A stretch of 64,000 nt of DNA from Ursus arctos (lineage: Eukaryota > Chordata > Mammalia > Carnivora > Ursidae): contig NW_026622764.1 in NCBI RefSeq assembly GCF_023065955.2, positions 44,089,833 through 44,153,832 of the forward strand. The letters are read 5' to 3'. Every line of letters begins with the position of its first letter. The first letter of the stretch is position 1. Made by a program: the position numbers and the translations under genes. Below the pieces are notes generated by a model that did not search any database, had not been told where the DNA came from, and worked only from the letters and a program-made list of their open reading frames with translations. Shown piece after piece: positions 35,011 to 44,905 of this stretch.

Positions 35011-36132
35011 ATTGCTTGGGTGGTCAGTGTATTTTATGTTAGGAGCTCCGAATGTGAGTCAAATATTTCTTTTTGCCATATGCCAAGAGGCTAGACCATA
35101 TCTCCATTTGGTCTGGTCAAATCACTTTTGAAGCAGGAGGGTGACAGCGTGGACCAGCTCTGACTTCATAAAATCAGGGCAACAATTCTTGCCCTTAAAA
35201 TGTATTGGGGACGAAAGGGCTCTTCTCCTAGATCCTGTTATAGATGCTATGAATTTCATTCTCTATTGTCTTATTATGTCCCTTACCCTCTCTCAACCTT
35301 TTTGTTCTTTGCCCTCTTTTTTCTTCTGTCACTCCCTCATATTCTCCTGCTGCCTTTTCTCCACTTGGAATCATTATTCTTTTGTTGCTAAAGGATATAC
35401 TTCCCTTTAGGACTTGAAGAGCATGCCTAACCCAACACAGATGGAGGTAAGTCTTTCTTTTTCTGGCCACTTTTCCTACCCCCTACCTTCTTGCATCTGA
35501 TCTCTCGTCTTTCCCTTAGACCTGCTTCAATTTATATTTCTCATTATAACTTTCTGTAACTTTCCATTCTTTTTGCCATTCTCCAGTCTTTCCCCTCCCA
35601 CTAATATAAATTTTCAGCACTTAAATCAAGACTTTTCTCTTCAAGGCAGTATGTGAACTTTAGTTAATCCTTGGTGTACGCTCTTTTATTACCACCGCTA
35701 TATAAGGCAGGAAGGAGATTGAGACTTTCCCAGCTCCCAGAGGGGTCAATTTGGTGTCTGAACTAGAAGTCTGATAGGCCTTATGCTTAGTTCTTTATTA
35801 AGACCGGGAGATAAAGGCTCTGTCTCTCTCACATAATAGTTCCCTGGATTTATACAGTGCCCTTTTCCTGAGGATCCGAAAGCATCTGAACGCAATTTGC
35901 CAACCGCCTCAGTGTCTAAGGAAATAAATGCTTGGCCCTATACCTGTTTGCTAAACAGAATCAGAATATGTCAAATAGGGCTTAGCCACTGGGACCAAAA
36001 CGAATGTTAATAGTCTCCCTCTTCCTTTCTTTCATTTTACTTGGATCTTGCAGGGAATCTGTGTTTTTAAGAGAACTCTGCATTTGTACTTACTGCAGGC
36101 AGATGCTTGTTTCCTTGGCAAAGCTGCGTGGT

Positions 36133-36170
36133 ATGCAAATCAGTAGCTCTGGGAGATATAAATCTCCCAG
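36133..36170. promoter_or_regulatory. Octamer motif plus perfect 9-bp palindrome
   Basis: ATGCAAAT at 36133-36140 is the consensus POU/Oct site. Eight bases on, CTGGGAGAT (36149-36157) and ATCTCCCAG (36162-36170) form a perfect inverted repeat around ATAA; a TATAAAT spans the loop. It lies about 100-150 bp before the CpG-dense interval. The arrangement suits a promoter or enhancer, but function is inference. Confidence 0.3.
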
Positions 36171-36194
36171 ACTGAATGGATTTTCTGTGGGCCA

Positions 36195-36290
36195 AAGGGC
36201 ATTTCCAAATTAATTGCAAAGCTGCCCTATGACACTGACGTGAAGTAGGTTAGCAACTTGCCCAAAGTCACATTGCTTCGGAATCCCGGG
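36195..36290 (-). mobile_element. MIR SINE fragment (antisense)
   Basis: 'gaagtaggttagcaacttgc' and 'ccaaagtcacattgcttcgg' are the antisense MIR core, running into the CpG-dense interval. Confidence 0.7.
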
Positions 36291-36710
36291 CCCGAGAGAA
36301 GAGTACCTTCCCTGAAGCCTTCCCATGGCTCCACGCTCTGTCTGACTTCTCCTCACCAGTGAGTCATACACACGGACATGCACCCGGAGTGGTTTCAGCG
36401 GCGACTGGCAGCGCTTCACTGGCCTGAAAGGGACGCCGTCTCTTACCCACCGCCCGACTCCGCGACTGAGCCAGGTGCGGCTGCTCCGTTGGCCTCTGGG
36501 GAGGGAAGTTTCCGTTTCCTCTGACGTGAGGTGCCCGGGAGGCTGTCTTCAGTGACAGCGGTGAAAGTTCTGCCTGTTTTATGAGATTACATGCCCGTCG
36601 GAGGCGCGTGCGCGCTGCGCCGGGGAACAGCTGAGTGACTGTGAGTGGGGAGGACTGTCTCCCTCCCGGGCTGTACATACGCAAGGCCTTGGTATGACCT
36701 TCCCGTGGCT
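36270..36710. promoter_or_regulatory. CpG-dense interval (candidate CpG island)
   Basis: By hand count about 30 CpG dinucleotides occur in roughly 430 bp, including tight clusters near 36446-36465 and 36598-36622 (gcgcgtgcgcgctgcgccgg). Elsewhere in the window CpG is rare except inside young SINEs. GC content is visibly above the surroundings. A 126-codon minus frame (36364-36744) is open here, as expected for GC-rich DNA lacking TAA/TAG, and is not recognised. Such an interval in unmethylated germline DNA typically marks a promoter or a regulatory element; no exon can be proved. Confidence 0.5.
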
Positions 36711-36734
36711 GCTGGAATGAGGCATCCCAGACAG

Positions 36735-37300
36735 GAGAAATCATTCTCTCACCATTCTGCAGGCCAGCAGTCCCAGTCAGGATCGCGGGGCTGAAAGCAA
36801 GATGTCGGCAGAGTGGGTCCCCTTGGAGGCGCTAGGGGAGCTGCTGTTCCTTGCGTCTTCCAGCTTCTGGGGAGGCAGGGGTTCCTTGGCTTGTGGCCGC
36901 ATCCCTCCTTTCTCTGCCTCTGTGGCCACTTCAGCTTTTCCTCTTCTGTATCAAATCTCTTGCCGCCTTTCTCTACAAAGGCAGTTATGATTGCCAGTAG
37001 GACCCGCCCCAATAACCCAAGAACATCTTCCCACCTCAAGATCTCACATCTGCAAAGATACTTTTTTTGTTGTTGTTTAGATAATTTATTTATTTGACAG
37101 AGAGAGAGAGCACAAGTAGGCAGAGCAGCAGGCAGAGGAAGAAGCAGACTCCCCGCTGAGCAGAGAGCATGATGTGAGGCTCGATCCCAGGATGCTGGGA
37201 TTACAACCCCAGCGGAAGGCAGAGGCTTAACTGACTGAGCCACCCAGGAGCCCCAAAGATGCTTTTCCACATAAGGTAACATTCACAGGGGCCCTTATAT
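36735..37300 (-). mobile_element. MLT1-like MaLR LTR (antisense) with nested SINEC
   Basis: The reverse complement of a MaLR-type LTR: 'accattctgcaggccagcag', 'gcgctaggggagctgctgtt', 'gcgtcttccagcttctgggg', 'gttccttggcttgtggccgc', 'atctcacatctgcaaagata' and, after the SINE, 'ccacataaggtaacattcac'. No internal retroviral genes adjoin it. The SINEC at 37066-37253 splits its last part. The 177-codon minus frame at 36749-37282 is made of LTR plus SINE sequence and is not a gene. Confidence 0.7.
37066..37253 (-). mobile_element. SINEC nested in the LTR
   Basis: Antisense SINEC with a T-rich start, 'ttatttatttgacagagaga', and head end 'actgagccacccaggagccc'. Target copies are 'caaagatactttt' (37053-37065) and 'caaagatgctttt' (37254-37266), one difference. 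The duplicated bases belong to the LTR, which shows that the SINE is the younger of the two. Confidence 0.95.
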
Positions 37301-37825
37301 TCTTCCAAGGTAGGGTGATAGATCATTCTAACCTCTCTAAAAATAGCATGTTTTTTTTTAAACAAAGTTTTACCTCAAAAATTTAAGCTAATTTCTTTCT
37401 TTAGGGATGTAATGCCAATGAATACTGGTCAGAGAAACTGAAAATACTCCTGGTGTTTGTTGTACAGTTCTGGTGTAATGGTTGGAGAATTTTCTGGTTT
37501 GGTCATAGATCTGCTAGGCTATAGCCAAGGGTTGTAATGTAGAATATTGTTTTCCCCAGACTCAAACCTATTATCATGCATTTACTGGATTAGTACTTCT
37601 GATCATTCAGAGAAGGGGCGGTGTAAAAATAAAGTTCTTTGAGTATTATGCAGGTTGGTTTGTTATGTGGGGTTTGCGGAAGATTTTTCTTTATGAACAA
37701 CTCCTTTGCTTCTTCTCCCTTCTATGTTATATAACTGATATTTTTAGTACCCCATGGCATTTATACCTTATCAGAAGTCTGTTACTTTTATTTCCTTAAA
37801 GGAGACTACCTGGGTGGTATATTCG
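37301..37825. other. Unassigned non-coding sequence
   Basis: Nothing recognised; 'ggtggtat' near 37813 is the probable left target copy of the following L1. Confidence 0.4.
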
Positions 37826-38264
37826 TTTTATTTTTGATTTTGTTGATATTTTTAAAAATTAATTTATTTTAAATTAAAACAGAGTTGACATACAATATAA
37901 TATTAGTTGTAAGTATACAGACATAGTGATTCAACAATTCTGTATATTATGCAGTGCTCACCAAGATAAGTCTAGTTACCCTCTGTCACCATACAAAGGT
38001 ACTATAATATTGTTGACTCTGTTTCCTATGCTGTACTTTACATCACCGTGACTTATTTCTTTCATAGGTGGAAGTTTGTGCTTCTTAATCTCTTTCAGTT
38101 GTTTTGCCCACCTCCCAACACCTCCCCTCTGGCAACCATCGGTTCTCTGTATTTATGACTGTTTCTGTTTTGTTTTGTTCTTTTGTGTTGTTTTTTAGAT
38201 TCCACATATAAGTGAAATCATGTGATATTTGTTTTTCTCTGACTCATTTCACTTAGCATAATAA
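37826..38264 (-). mobile_element. L1 3' end (antisense), 5'-truncated
   Basis: Read on the minus strand it begins with 'ctaagtgaaatgagtcagag', continues with the 'tggttgccagaggggaggtg' block and ends in an A-rich tail. On the plus strand: 'agagttgacatacaatataa' near 37882, 'gtgctcaccaagataagtct' near 37953 and 'tcacttagcataata' near 38248. A candidate target-site repeat 'ggtggtat' occurs on both sides (about 37813 and 38266). No coding capacity. Confidence 0.85.
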
Positions 38265-38275
38265 AGGTGGTATGT

Positions 38276-38769
38276 TTAGATTTTCACTGTTATTCCTCTT
38301 TGCTTGCTCAAGGCACAAAGTACTTTTTTCCCATATTTTTTGTTGTTTGTTTCATGGTTGATGCAAAAAAAAAAAAAAAGAGAGAGAGAGAGAGAGACTG
38401 GATAATGCTTGGGACATTTTGAAATGTGCTTACATTTATCTTTGGGTGAGAAGTCTCTTAGTAGGGAACCGTACTTCCATATAGATTTCATGCAAATGTG
38501 AGAAGAATTTAAATTTATTCTCAGATTTTGGAGGAAAAAAACCTAAAGGCTTATGATTAGGCTTGAAGTTTTTCTGAAATATAGGTCCAAAGAAAGAATC
38601 ATGAGACATGAACTTATATGAAATAATAATTATTGAAATTCCTTTTGTTTTGAGCAGAAATAGCAACACTAAATTCAGAAACACATCAGATTCACCAAGG
38701 CGTGTATGGCTGGCTTATAAACTACTAGTAACTTATATGGGGAATAATAATAATCACAAATCTCAGTTC
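38276..38769. other. Unassigned sequence with A/GA tract
   Basis: Contains A16(GA)n at about 38366-38397. Minus frames of 71 and 82 codons at 38276-38684 are not recognised. Confidence 0.4.
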
Positions 38770-38987
38770 TTTTTAAAAAAGATTTATTTATGTATTTTGA
38801 GAGAGAGCAAGCACACGGGCCTTGGGGGCTCAAGGGAGGGGTAGAGGGAGATGGAGAGAGAATCCTCTAGGGGACTCCCTGCCAGTGAGGAGCCTGACTC
38901 AGGCCTTGATCCCAGGATCCTGAGATCATGACCTGAGCCAAAATCAGGAGTCAGCCACCCAACCTACTGAGACACCCAGGTGTTCCT
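38770..38987 (-). mobile_element. SINEC, older copy (antisense)
   Basis: 'aaaagatttatttatgtatt', 'atcctgagatcatgacctga', 'gccaaaatcaggagtcagcc' and 'gagacacccaggtgttcct'. More diverged than the other SINECs, and no target-site duplication remains visible. Confidence 0.9.
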
Positions 38988-39289
38988 CGGTTGTTATTAT
39001 TCTTATCTTCTCAGGTATTTTTCATTCAGCTTTCTAGGTATCGTGCTGAACATTCCATTTTCCTAAAGCAATGAAAAGATACCTGCTAATTGGTTAAAAA
39101 TTTCATTTCTTCTATCAGTATTCTGAGCCCATCAATAGAAACAACTAGGTGTAGCCCACATAGCTGCCTTGGGTGACTTCAAAGGATTTGTGACCACCAT
39201 TAGTACTTAGTTCCTTAGATCACATTAAAAAGAAAAAAAAAAAAAAAAGGAGAGAGACAGAGAGGGAGACAGGGTTTAAGGAGCCTGGA
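38988..39289. other. Unassigned sequence with A-rich/GA tract
   Basis: An A-rich run at 39229-39248 is followed by (GA)-rich sequence; no SINE body is present. Confidence 0.4.
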
Positions 39290-40017
39290 GGGCAATTTCA
39301 TTCCTTTTTAAATTCCCACACCTACATATCAAGTCCTGTTACAGCTTTTTTCTCCTTGATAACATTCCAGTTTATCCAGGTCTTTCCACATCATTACTGC
39401 TTTCTTGAGTTAGGCCATCATCACCTCTTACCTAGGTTATTTCCAAATCATCTCAAGTCTTGTCTTTTTCTACATTAATAGCCTATGGTCTTTCTAAAAT
39501 CTAAACTACATAATTAAAACTTTTCAGTGCAACCCACAGTCCTTAGGATAAAATCCAACTCCTTCACTTATCCTATCAGAATTTTCATGATCCTGTTTAT
39601 CTTTTCAGACTCCTCTCCTATCCCTTCTTCTATCACAGTATATATTACAAGATACTGATATGTTTGTAAATCTCTTCAAAATATGCTTTTCCTTTCTTTT
39701 GCAGATGCTGTTCCCTCAGATAGGAAAATCTTCTCTCTGTCCTCCGATTTCTTTTCCCCATGGCTCCACGAACCTCCTTTGCTTGATTAACTCAGTTTAG
39801 CAATGACCTTCACCTAGAAGTCCTTACGAAAACCCCCTTCCCCAGATTAGATTATTTTCCCTCCACCTGCTTCTTCAATTTAGCTCTTATCACACCTTGA
39901 TTTTGTCTTTGGTTTTTTTAGTTTACCTGCTGAAGCTTCAGGGCAAGGAATGCATTTTGTTAACCATTGTGTTCATATAATAGGTATGCAATAAACATTT
40001 ATTGACGGAATGAAGAA
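39290..40017 (+). mobile_element. L2 LINE 3' region
   Basis: 'caagtcctgttacagctttt', 'ttaggataaaatccaactcc' near 39543, 'agatgctgttccctcagata' near 39703, 'ttagctcttatcacaccttg' near 39880 and the terminal 'gcaataaacatttattgacg' with 'gaatgaag'. About 730 bp, no open frame. Confidence 0.88.
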
Positions 40018-41039
40018 ACCTAGTCAAATAGGCTTGTCAGGAAAATGAAAACAGACAAGGAAAAGACAAAACAGATGCTGAGTGGAAGTGTCAGCACTTA
40101 CATATTTGCTGTCACTGGGAGAACTTTAATTTTCTTTGTTCTGCTTTCTTCTCCGAAGAAGCAAAAGTGCTAACCGCGGAACTTTGCAGAACAAAGCTTC
40201 TTGTTTTCTTACAACTTATTTATCATCTAGTACTCTAAATTGGTCTTAAGAGATGATATGGTACCACCAATAGGCTCTTCCTCCAGCTTTACCTTATTTA
40301 ACTACAATGATTTTTTTTTGAAGTATTTCATGTGTTCTTGTTTTTTCCTGTAAGAATTTTTTGAAGGAACTTTGACTTTCATCAGAGAAAAAATAAACTA
40401 TAGTTTAATTTTTGGCATGTTGTATTTCATGATTGTGACTATGATTATGAAATGCAGCCTCCCGGAGAGGAGGCAGCAACCAGACAACGTACTGAAGGGA
40501 CATGATACTTTTTCAGTGGTTTAGGGAATTGTCAAATACTTCATAAATGTAGTTGAATTTGACCTTACTTACTCTTTATAGTTGCACCTTTTAATTGGGC
40601 AGTAGACATTTCCTGACTTGTCTAATTCCACAAGCCTTAAGCCCAAATGAAGAAAGTTAAGTATTTAATAAAACTTGGCTTTTCTTAAAAGATTTGTTTT
40701 TACTGTTTCCCAACAACTTAAAATGCAACTTAGAATGAACCCTCTAGTTATTGAATTGTTTCTGAAGGTCTAGTAAAACAAGTAATTAGCAGGAAGACAG
40801 AGGAATAGATGCTCAACCTTCTGTCCACTTCACCCTGTGGATCTATTGGACATTTCTTAACGAATGTTCTGTTGAAAAACTCGTTATGTAAAATATAGAG
40901 CTTGCTTTTTCTTCCCTCCCTCCGTTCTTTCCTTTCTTTCATTCTTTTGTTCTTTTGTCATTTACTGAATGTATGTGTCATTCAATCCTACTTCCAGAGA
41001 TGAAGACCTGTGAATCATTTAGGAACTTGGCATTTATGT
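40018..41039. other. Unassigned non-coding sequence
   Basis: About 1 kb with no recognised repeat. A C/T-rich tract lies near 40910-40960; the 64-codon minus frame over it is low-complexity. Confidence 0.4.
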
Positions 41040-41455
41040 GGAAAGAAAGAAAGTGAACCACTATTATGAAGCAGTTTGATAAATGCAGTGTTAGTGATAT
41101 GCATATTGGAAGAGTTGTCTACTCAGTCTGGGCTCAGTGGTGTGATGAGAAGGAAGAATGAAGATTAGGAAAGACTATTTGGAAGAAGGGGGGCATGAGC
41201 TGATAGTTGGGAATATAGGTAATACATAGGAAATGTATTGAAATGGAAAAGAAGAACACAAAGAGAAGGGGGCAAAGACAGGGTACAAATGTGAGGAAAG
41301 AGAAGAGACTAGTCAGGCATGTGCAAATAGTTATCTCTGGAATCAGAGCTTGCATGAGAATTAAGCAGGGGTCGATGGGGCTGTGGCAGACAGGACCCAG
41401 CGTTGGAGAAATAGGCAGGGCCAGATGTAGAAGGGTTCTGTACAGGTCAAAATAT
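41040..41455 (-). mobile_element. L2-like LINE fragment (antisense)
   Basis: 'tgataaatgcagtgttagtg', 'actatttggaagaagggggg', then 'aggcatgtgcaaatagttat' and 'ggcagggccagatgtagaag' resemble antisense L2 3' sequence. Frames of 117 (minus) and 88 (plus) codons over it are artefacts. A second antisense L2 fragment follows, starting again from an L2 3' end. Confidence 0.55.
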
Positions 41456-41890
41456 ATTTTTGAACACTTAGATGCATTGCTAGGCATTGGTAATACACAA
41501 ATAAATTAGATAAATTCCCTGCAATAAATGAACCCCAAATTTAGTAGAATAGGAAGTCATGATAACAAATATTTGCAATAAATTCAATACTGACAAGTAT
41601 TTGGATGTTATTAAAATGACTGGGAGCGTGTGGAGAGTTTTAAGTGTCAGGAGAACGTGATTACAATGCATTTGTGTTTTTGTGAAGTCAGAGATTAAGA
41701 CATCACTTCGGAGATTCTGCTACACTGATCTAGGGGAGATTCGGAGAAATCACCAGTTGGGATGGGCAAGTGGTAACAGGGTTGTGTTGCATTCAAGAGA
41801 TAGAATTGATAGACTTGAGGATTATTTGACTATTATGGGAGAAGGGAATGTTGCAGGAGGTGACTTCCAGATTTCTGACTTAGGAAATGG
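41456..41890 (-). mobile_element. L2 LINE 3' region (antisense)
   Basis: 'tgaacacttagatgcattgc' and 'taggcattggtaatacacaa' are the antisense 3' end; 'ggagagttttaagtgtcagg', 'acagggttgtgttgcattca' and 'gtgacttccagatttctgac' follow in the expected order, with a deletion between them. Confidence 0.7.
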
Positions 41891-42519
41891 AGCAAGGAAG
41901 TTTTCTGTTCTTTTTCCTCTGTTGGAAGTGTTGCTTTTACACTGGGAAGGAAGCTTTTGTCTCTCTCCCTTTCTCTGTTTCCTTTGAGGAGGATGATTGG
42001 TTATTCAGCTTGGTTAGAGTTTGATACTCACGTATAATGATTTATGAGAGGGTGGGGCTATTGTCCTCAAAGTGAAGAATTAGGCAGGAGACCTCCCCTT
42101 CCTTTATCTGCTCTTCTGGGGAGGGGTTCTCCTCTGCATCCTCTCTCCATCCAGGTTGTGAAGCTGTGCTTGATGCTGACTGGGAAGTTGATTCAGGCTC
42201 TGCCCTGTAGCTATATTACCCTGTTGCTCAAACACTTGACTTGGAGCAAAAAAAAATTTAAAAATAAAAAAAAATAAAAGTTCTCTTGGTAAATTTCCAG
42301 TACTATGCCCCCAAAGCTTACTTTTGGTTTTTCTTCACCAGTCATTAATAAAGGGGATGTTTTGGCCCCCATTCACCACTGATCTTTGCATGTATGCTCT
42401 AAGGGCCAGAAGCCTGGAACAGAGACTTAGGTTGCAGCCTCTATTGAGTGACTAAATGCCATTCGCCAACATAAGGGGACACAGAGTTAACTGTTTTATC
42501 CCTCTGACTCTTTTATTCA
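41891..42519. other. Unassigned sequence with an A-rich tract
   Basis: A-rich stretch at 42248-42279 without a retrotransposon body that I can identify. The 77-codon frame at 42044-42277 reads into it. Confidence 0.4.
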
Positions 42520-42855
42520 GCCCCCCTCTCCTTTCTCAGGTGATGGGGTAGCATCTGCCTTCACTCAGGCTCTGGAGCTTGATCATCCTCTGTAATTTTT
42601 TGCTCTCTCTCATCACCACGTTGCAGCAATTTCATCCTTGAAATGACACTTGAATCCATCACTTCCTTTCTATTTCAGTCATCACAATTCTGGTTCAGGC
42701 TCGCATTATCTCTGACTTAGACGACTGCAGAAGTTTTTAACCAGTCTTTCTCTCTCCGGTCTCTTCTCACTGCTTTTGGAGTTTTCTCACCATCTTGCTC
42801 AAAAACCTCAAACTCATTATTGCTTATGAGAACCACCCACCATGATGTGATGCCA
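42520..42855 (+). mobile_element. L2 LINE fragment
   Basis: 'ttgaatccatcacttccttt', 'tcatcacaattctggttcag' and 'ttagacgactgcagaagttt' match the L2 region just upstream of its 3' end. The continuation is found at 43090, after a MIR. Confidence 0.65.
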
Positions 42856-42869
42856 GACTACACACGTGG

Positions 42870-43055
42870 CGCAAAGGAACTCTTTGGATGGCGGAAGGTT
42901 TGGGTTCACTTCTGGCCAGGTCTAGTTATCCTTGTGACCTTACAAGTTTCTCTAGCTACTTCTTGTTTCTTCATCTGTAAAACAAGAGAGTAGAAGTAGA
43001 TGTTCCCACAGGTCCTTTCCAGTTGCACCTTTCTACTTTTCTTGCCTCCTAGTTA
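42870..43055 (+). mobile_element. MIR SINE between two L2 halves
   Basis: 'ggtttgggttcacttctggc', 'cttgtgaccttacaagtttc' and 'tgtttcttcatctgtaaaac' are the sense MIR core. It sits where the L2 match breaks, so it may have inserted into that L2. Confidence 0.75.
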
Positions 43056-43089
43056 GCCAATAAGTCTTGACTTAAAACAGGATAACTGT

Positions 43090-43490
43090 GGTACCATAAA
43101 TGCACTCTGTGCTCTCTCGTGTGTCATGGCTTCACAATCACATTTGTTTAACAAGTGCTTCCTTTCCTACCCGTCACTGATTTCCCCTGTTGAAATCTTA
43201 CTCATCTCTCAAGGCCCACATCAGATTCAACCTTCTCCACCAACTAGTCCTCTCATGATCTCTTCAGTTGGAATTAATCATTCTTTTGTAGATGCTCTCA
43301 GAGCATTTTATTTATAAATCATTGGTGGTTTTCTGCAATTGCCCAAGTATCTATTTCTTTCTCCCCAGTATACTTTAAAATCCTTAACGGGGAGGGTACA
43401 TGTGTATTCTTATTTATATGTCACTACCTTGGCACTTTACGCCTGGCAGGATCTCAGTTGATAAATGTTGCTTAACTGAATGGACATAAT
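43090..43490 (+). mobile_element. L2 LINE 3' end
   Basis: 'tctcaaggcccacatcagat' near 43207, 'ctctcatgatctcttcagtt' near 43250, 'tctcagagcattttatttat' near 43297 and the end 'ctcagttgataaatgttgct'. The frame at 43126-43317 is a remnant. Confidence 0.8.
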
Positions 43491-43849
43491 AAACATGCTA
43501 TTCATTAAGGAGTGTTGTTTTTCAGTGTGGTCACTTTGGGGGCCCTCATTCATCAGACTTGACTGATGGATTTCTACATGAATTTCCGGATTTTCAAAAA
43601 TCACGTTTGGCATCAAGGGACAAATATTTAGAGAGTGGAGGTATTCTAATCTTTAAATTAAATTCCAAAATAAAATATCAAAAAGGTCTAGCAAAGTGGA
43701 AGAATGCTTGGATTGAGCATAGCCTCTTAGACTAACACTAATGGATTAAAACAGTCTTGGTTGCATGGTCTTTGCACTGTTTCATGGACTCGCTAACAAT
43801 ATATTTATTAGTACTTTATAGCCCTCCAAAAATGATTCAATAACTTTCT

Positions 43850-44420
43850 CAGTTTTTTTTAAACCTTTTCGCTGAAATGACTTATTCTCGTGTAGATTAA
43901 AAATTTTTTGGTCATTATACTCTGCATAAACTCTTATTTTAACGGTGAAGATTCTGACCATGTTGATGATTCTTTACCCTAAATACTCATCAAATTGGAG
44001 TTAGAATACAAAGCTCTAATTGTCTTTGTAAGCAGAGGGGAGTGATTAATTGCTGCCTATTCAAAAGTCTGTTAATGGAAAGAAAAAGAAACCAGCCCAG
44101 TGTGGGATTGTGTCCTCCTTTTCTCAACCAGAAATGCTCATCGGGCACTTGTCTGTTTTAGGCTTTTCAGATGTGGAGATAAAAACTTCAGCTAATTGTA
44201 TCTTTAGAATGGGATAAACACTTAGGCCTTTCTCTGAGTTTCAGCAGAGAAGTTCAGTGTCATTGATGATGCTTGCCATCTGAAATTGTACTTTTGCAAT
44301 CAGAGTAATTTTCCATTTAGGAGCCTCCTGCAGCAGCTGAACGCTGGCGGAACACTCTAGTCCCCTGTGCTTGATAACTTCGTGGCCTTTGTAGCACTGG
44401 AGGTGAGGAAGAGGGTAGAG
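43850..44420. promoter_or_regulatory. Candidate conserved non-coding element
   Basis: Repeat-free, balanced-composition sequence with short factor-like sites, including 'gtgattaattgctg' near 44042 and 'cagctaattgta' near 44191. The call rests on texture and motif content only. Confidence 0.2.
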
Positions 44421-44739
44421 AAAATCTTCTTATATCTTAGCAACTAATTGATTTAGTAGGATTCATGACATTCAACAGACATCCTTATTACTCGCGTTGT
44501 CTTGTCCTAAATCCATCTCAGACCACTGTGACATGGAAATGCAATTTCTTGCTGGAGCTACTTAAGTAATCCCACAGTGTCTAATAATGTCCACTGTTCA
44601 GTCTGTTTTCCCAGCATGCTACATCTTCAGTTTTGTGACCTGATTTGAGTGAATGACATGCATTTGGGGGAAAGAAGGGCTGATGTGTGGATGCTTTAAA
44701 AAAAAAAAAAGGAGAAAAGAAAGGAAAAAGGAACTTTCA

Positions 44740-44905
44740 GAAAGAGATTTCATTTTAAAATGGGAGAAATGATGCAGTACCAAGATTTCGATATGCAAAT
44801 TAGCCAAAATAAACCGTGCTATATGGTGTTTGACATGCACAATGTCATTTAATGAGGCATAGTTATCCAAGTTATTTGAACTGCTTAAAAATCATTGTTA
44901 GCATC
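44740..44905. promoter_or_regulatory. Candidate element with octamer-TAG site
   Basis: ATGCAAAT at 44793-44800 continues as ATGCAAATTAG, a composite that suits POU plus homeodomain binding. 'catttaatgaggc' follows at about 44847. No repeat covers it. Confidence 0.25.

Larger units (their letters stand above)
34220..36180. other. Mostly unassigned sequence with (GT)n
   Basis: Includes a (TG)n microsatellite at 34972-35005. At 35850-35910 'ggatttatacagtgcccttt' and 'cctgaggatccgaaagcatc' may be an ancient MIR-like remnant. An 80-codon minus frame and overlapping plus frames at 35141-35470 have no recognised domain. Confidence 0.4.

Noticed and set aside
36364..36744. 126-codon minus frame in the CpG-dense interval as a gene
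   Set aside because: GC-rich DNA keeps frames open by chance; no domain, no splice signals and a biased Arg/Pro composition.
36749..37282. 177-codon minus-strand open frame
   Set aside because: It is made of an antisense MaLR LTR and an embedded SINEC; the N-terminal part is a typical SINEC translation.
41134..41487. 117-codon minus frame with hydrophobic stretches as a membrane protein
   Set aside because: It lies over antisense L2-like sequence; the Phe/Leu runs come from translated purine/pyrimidine bias.
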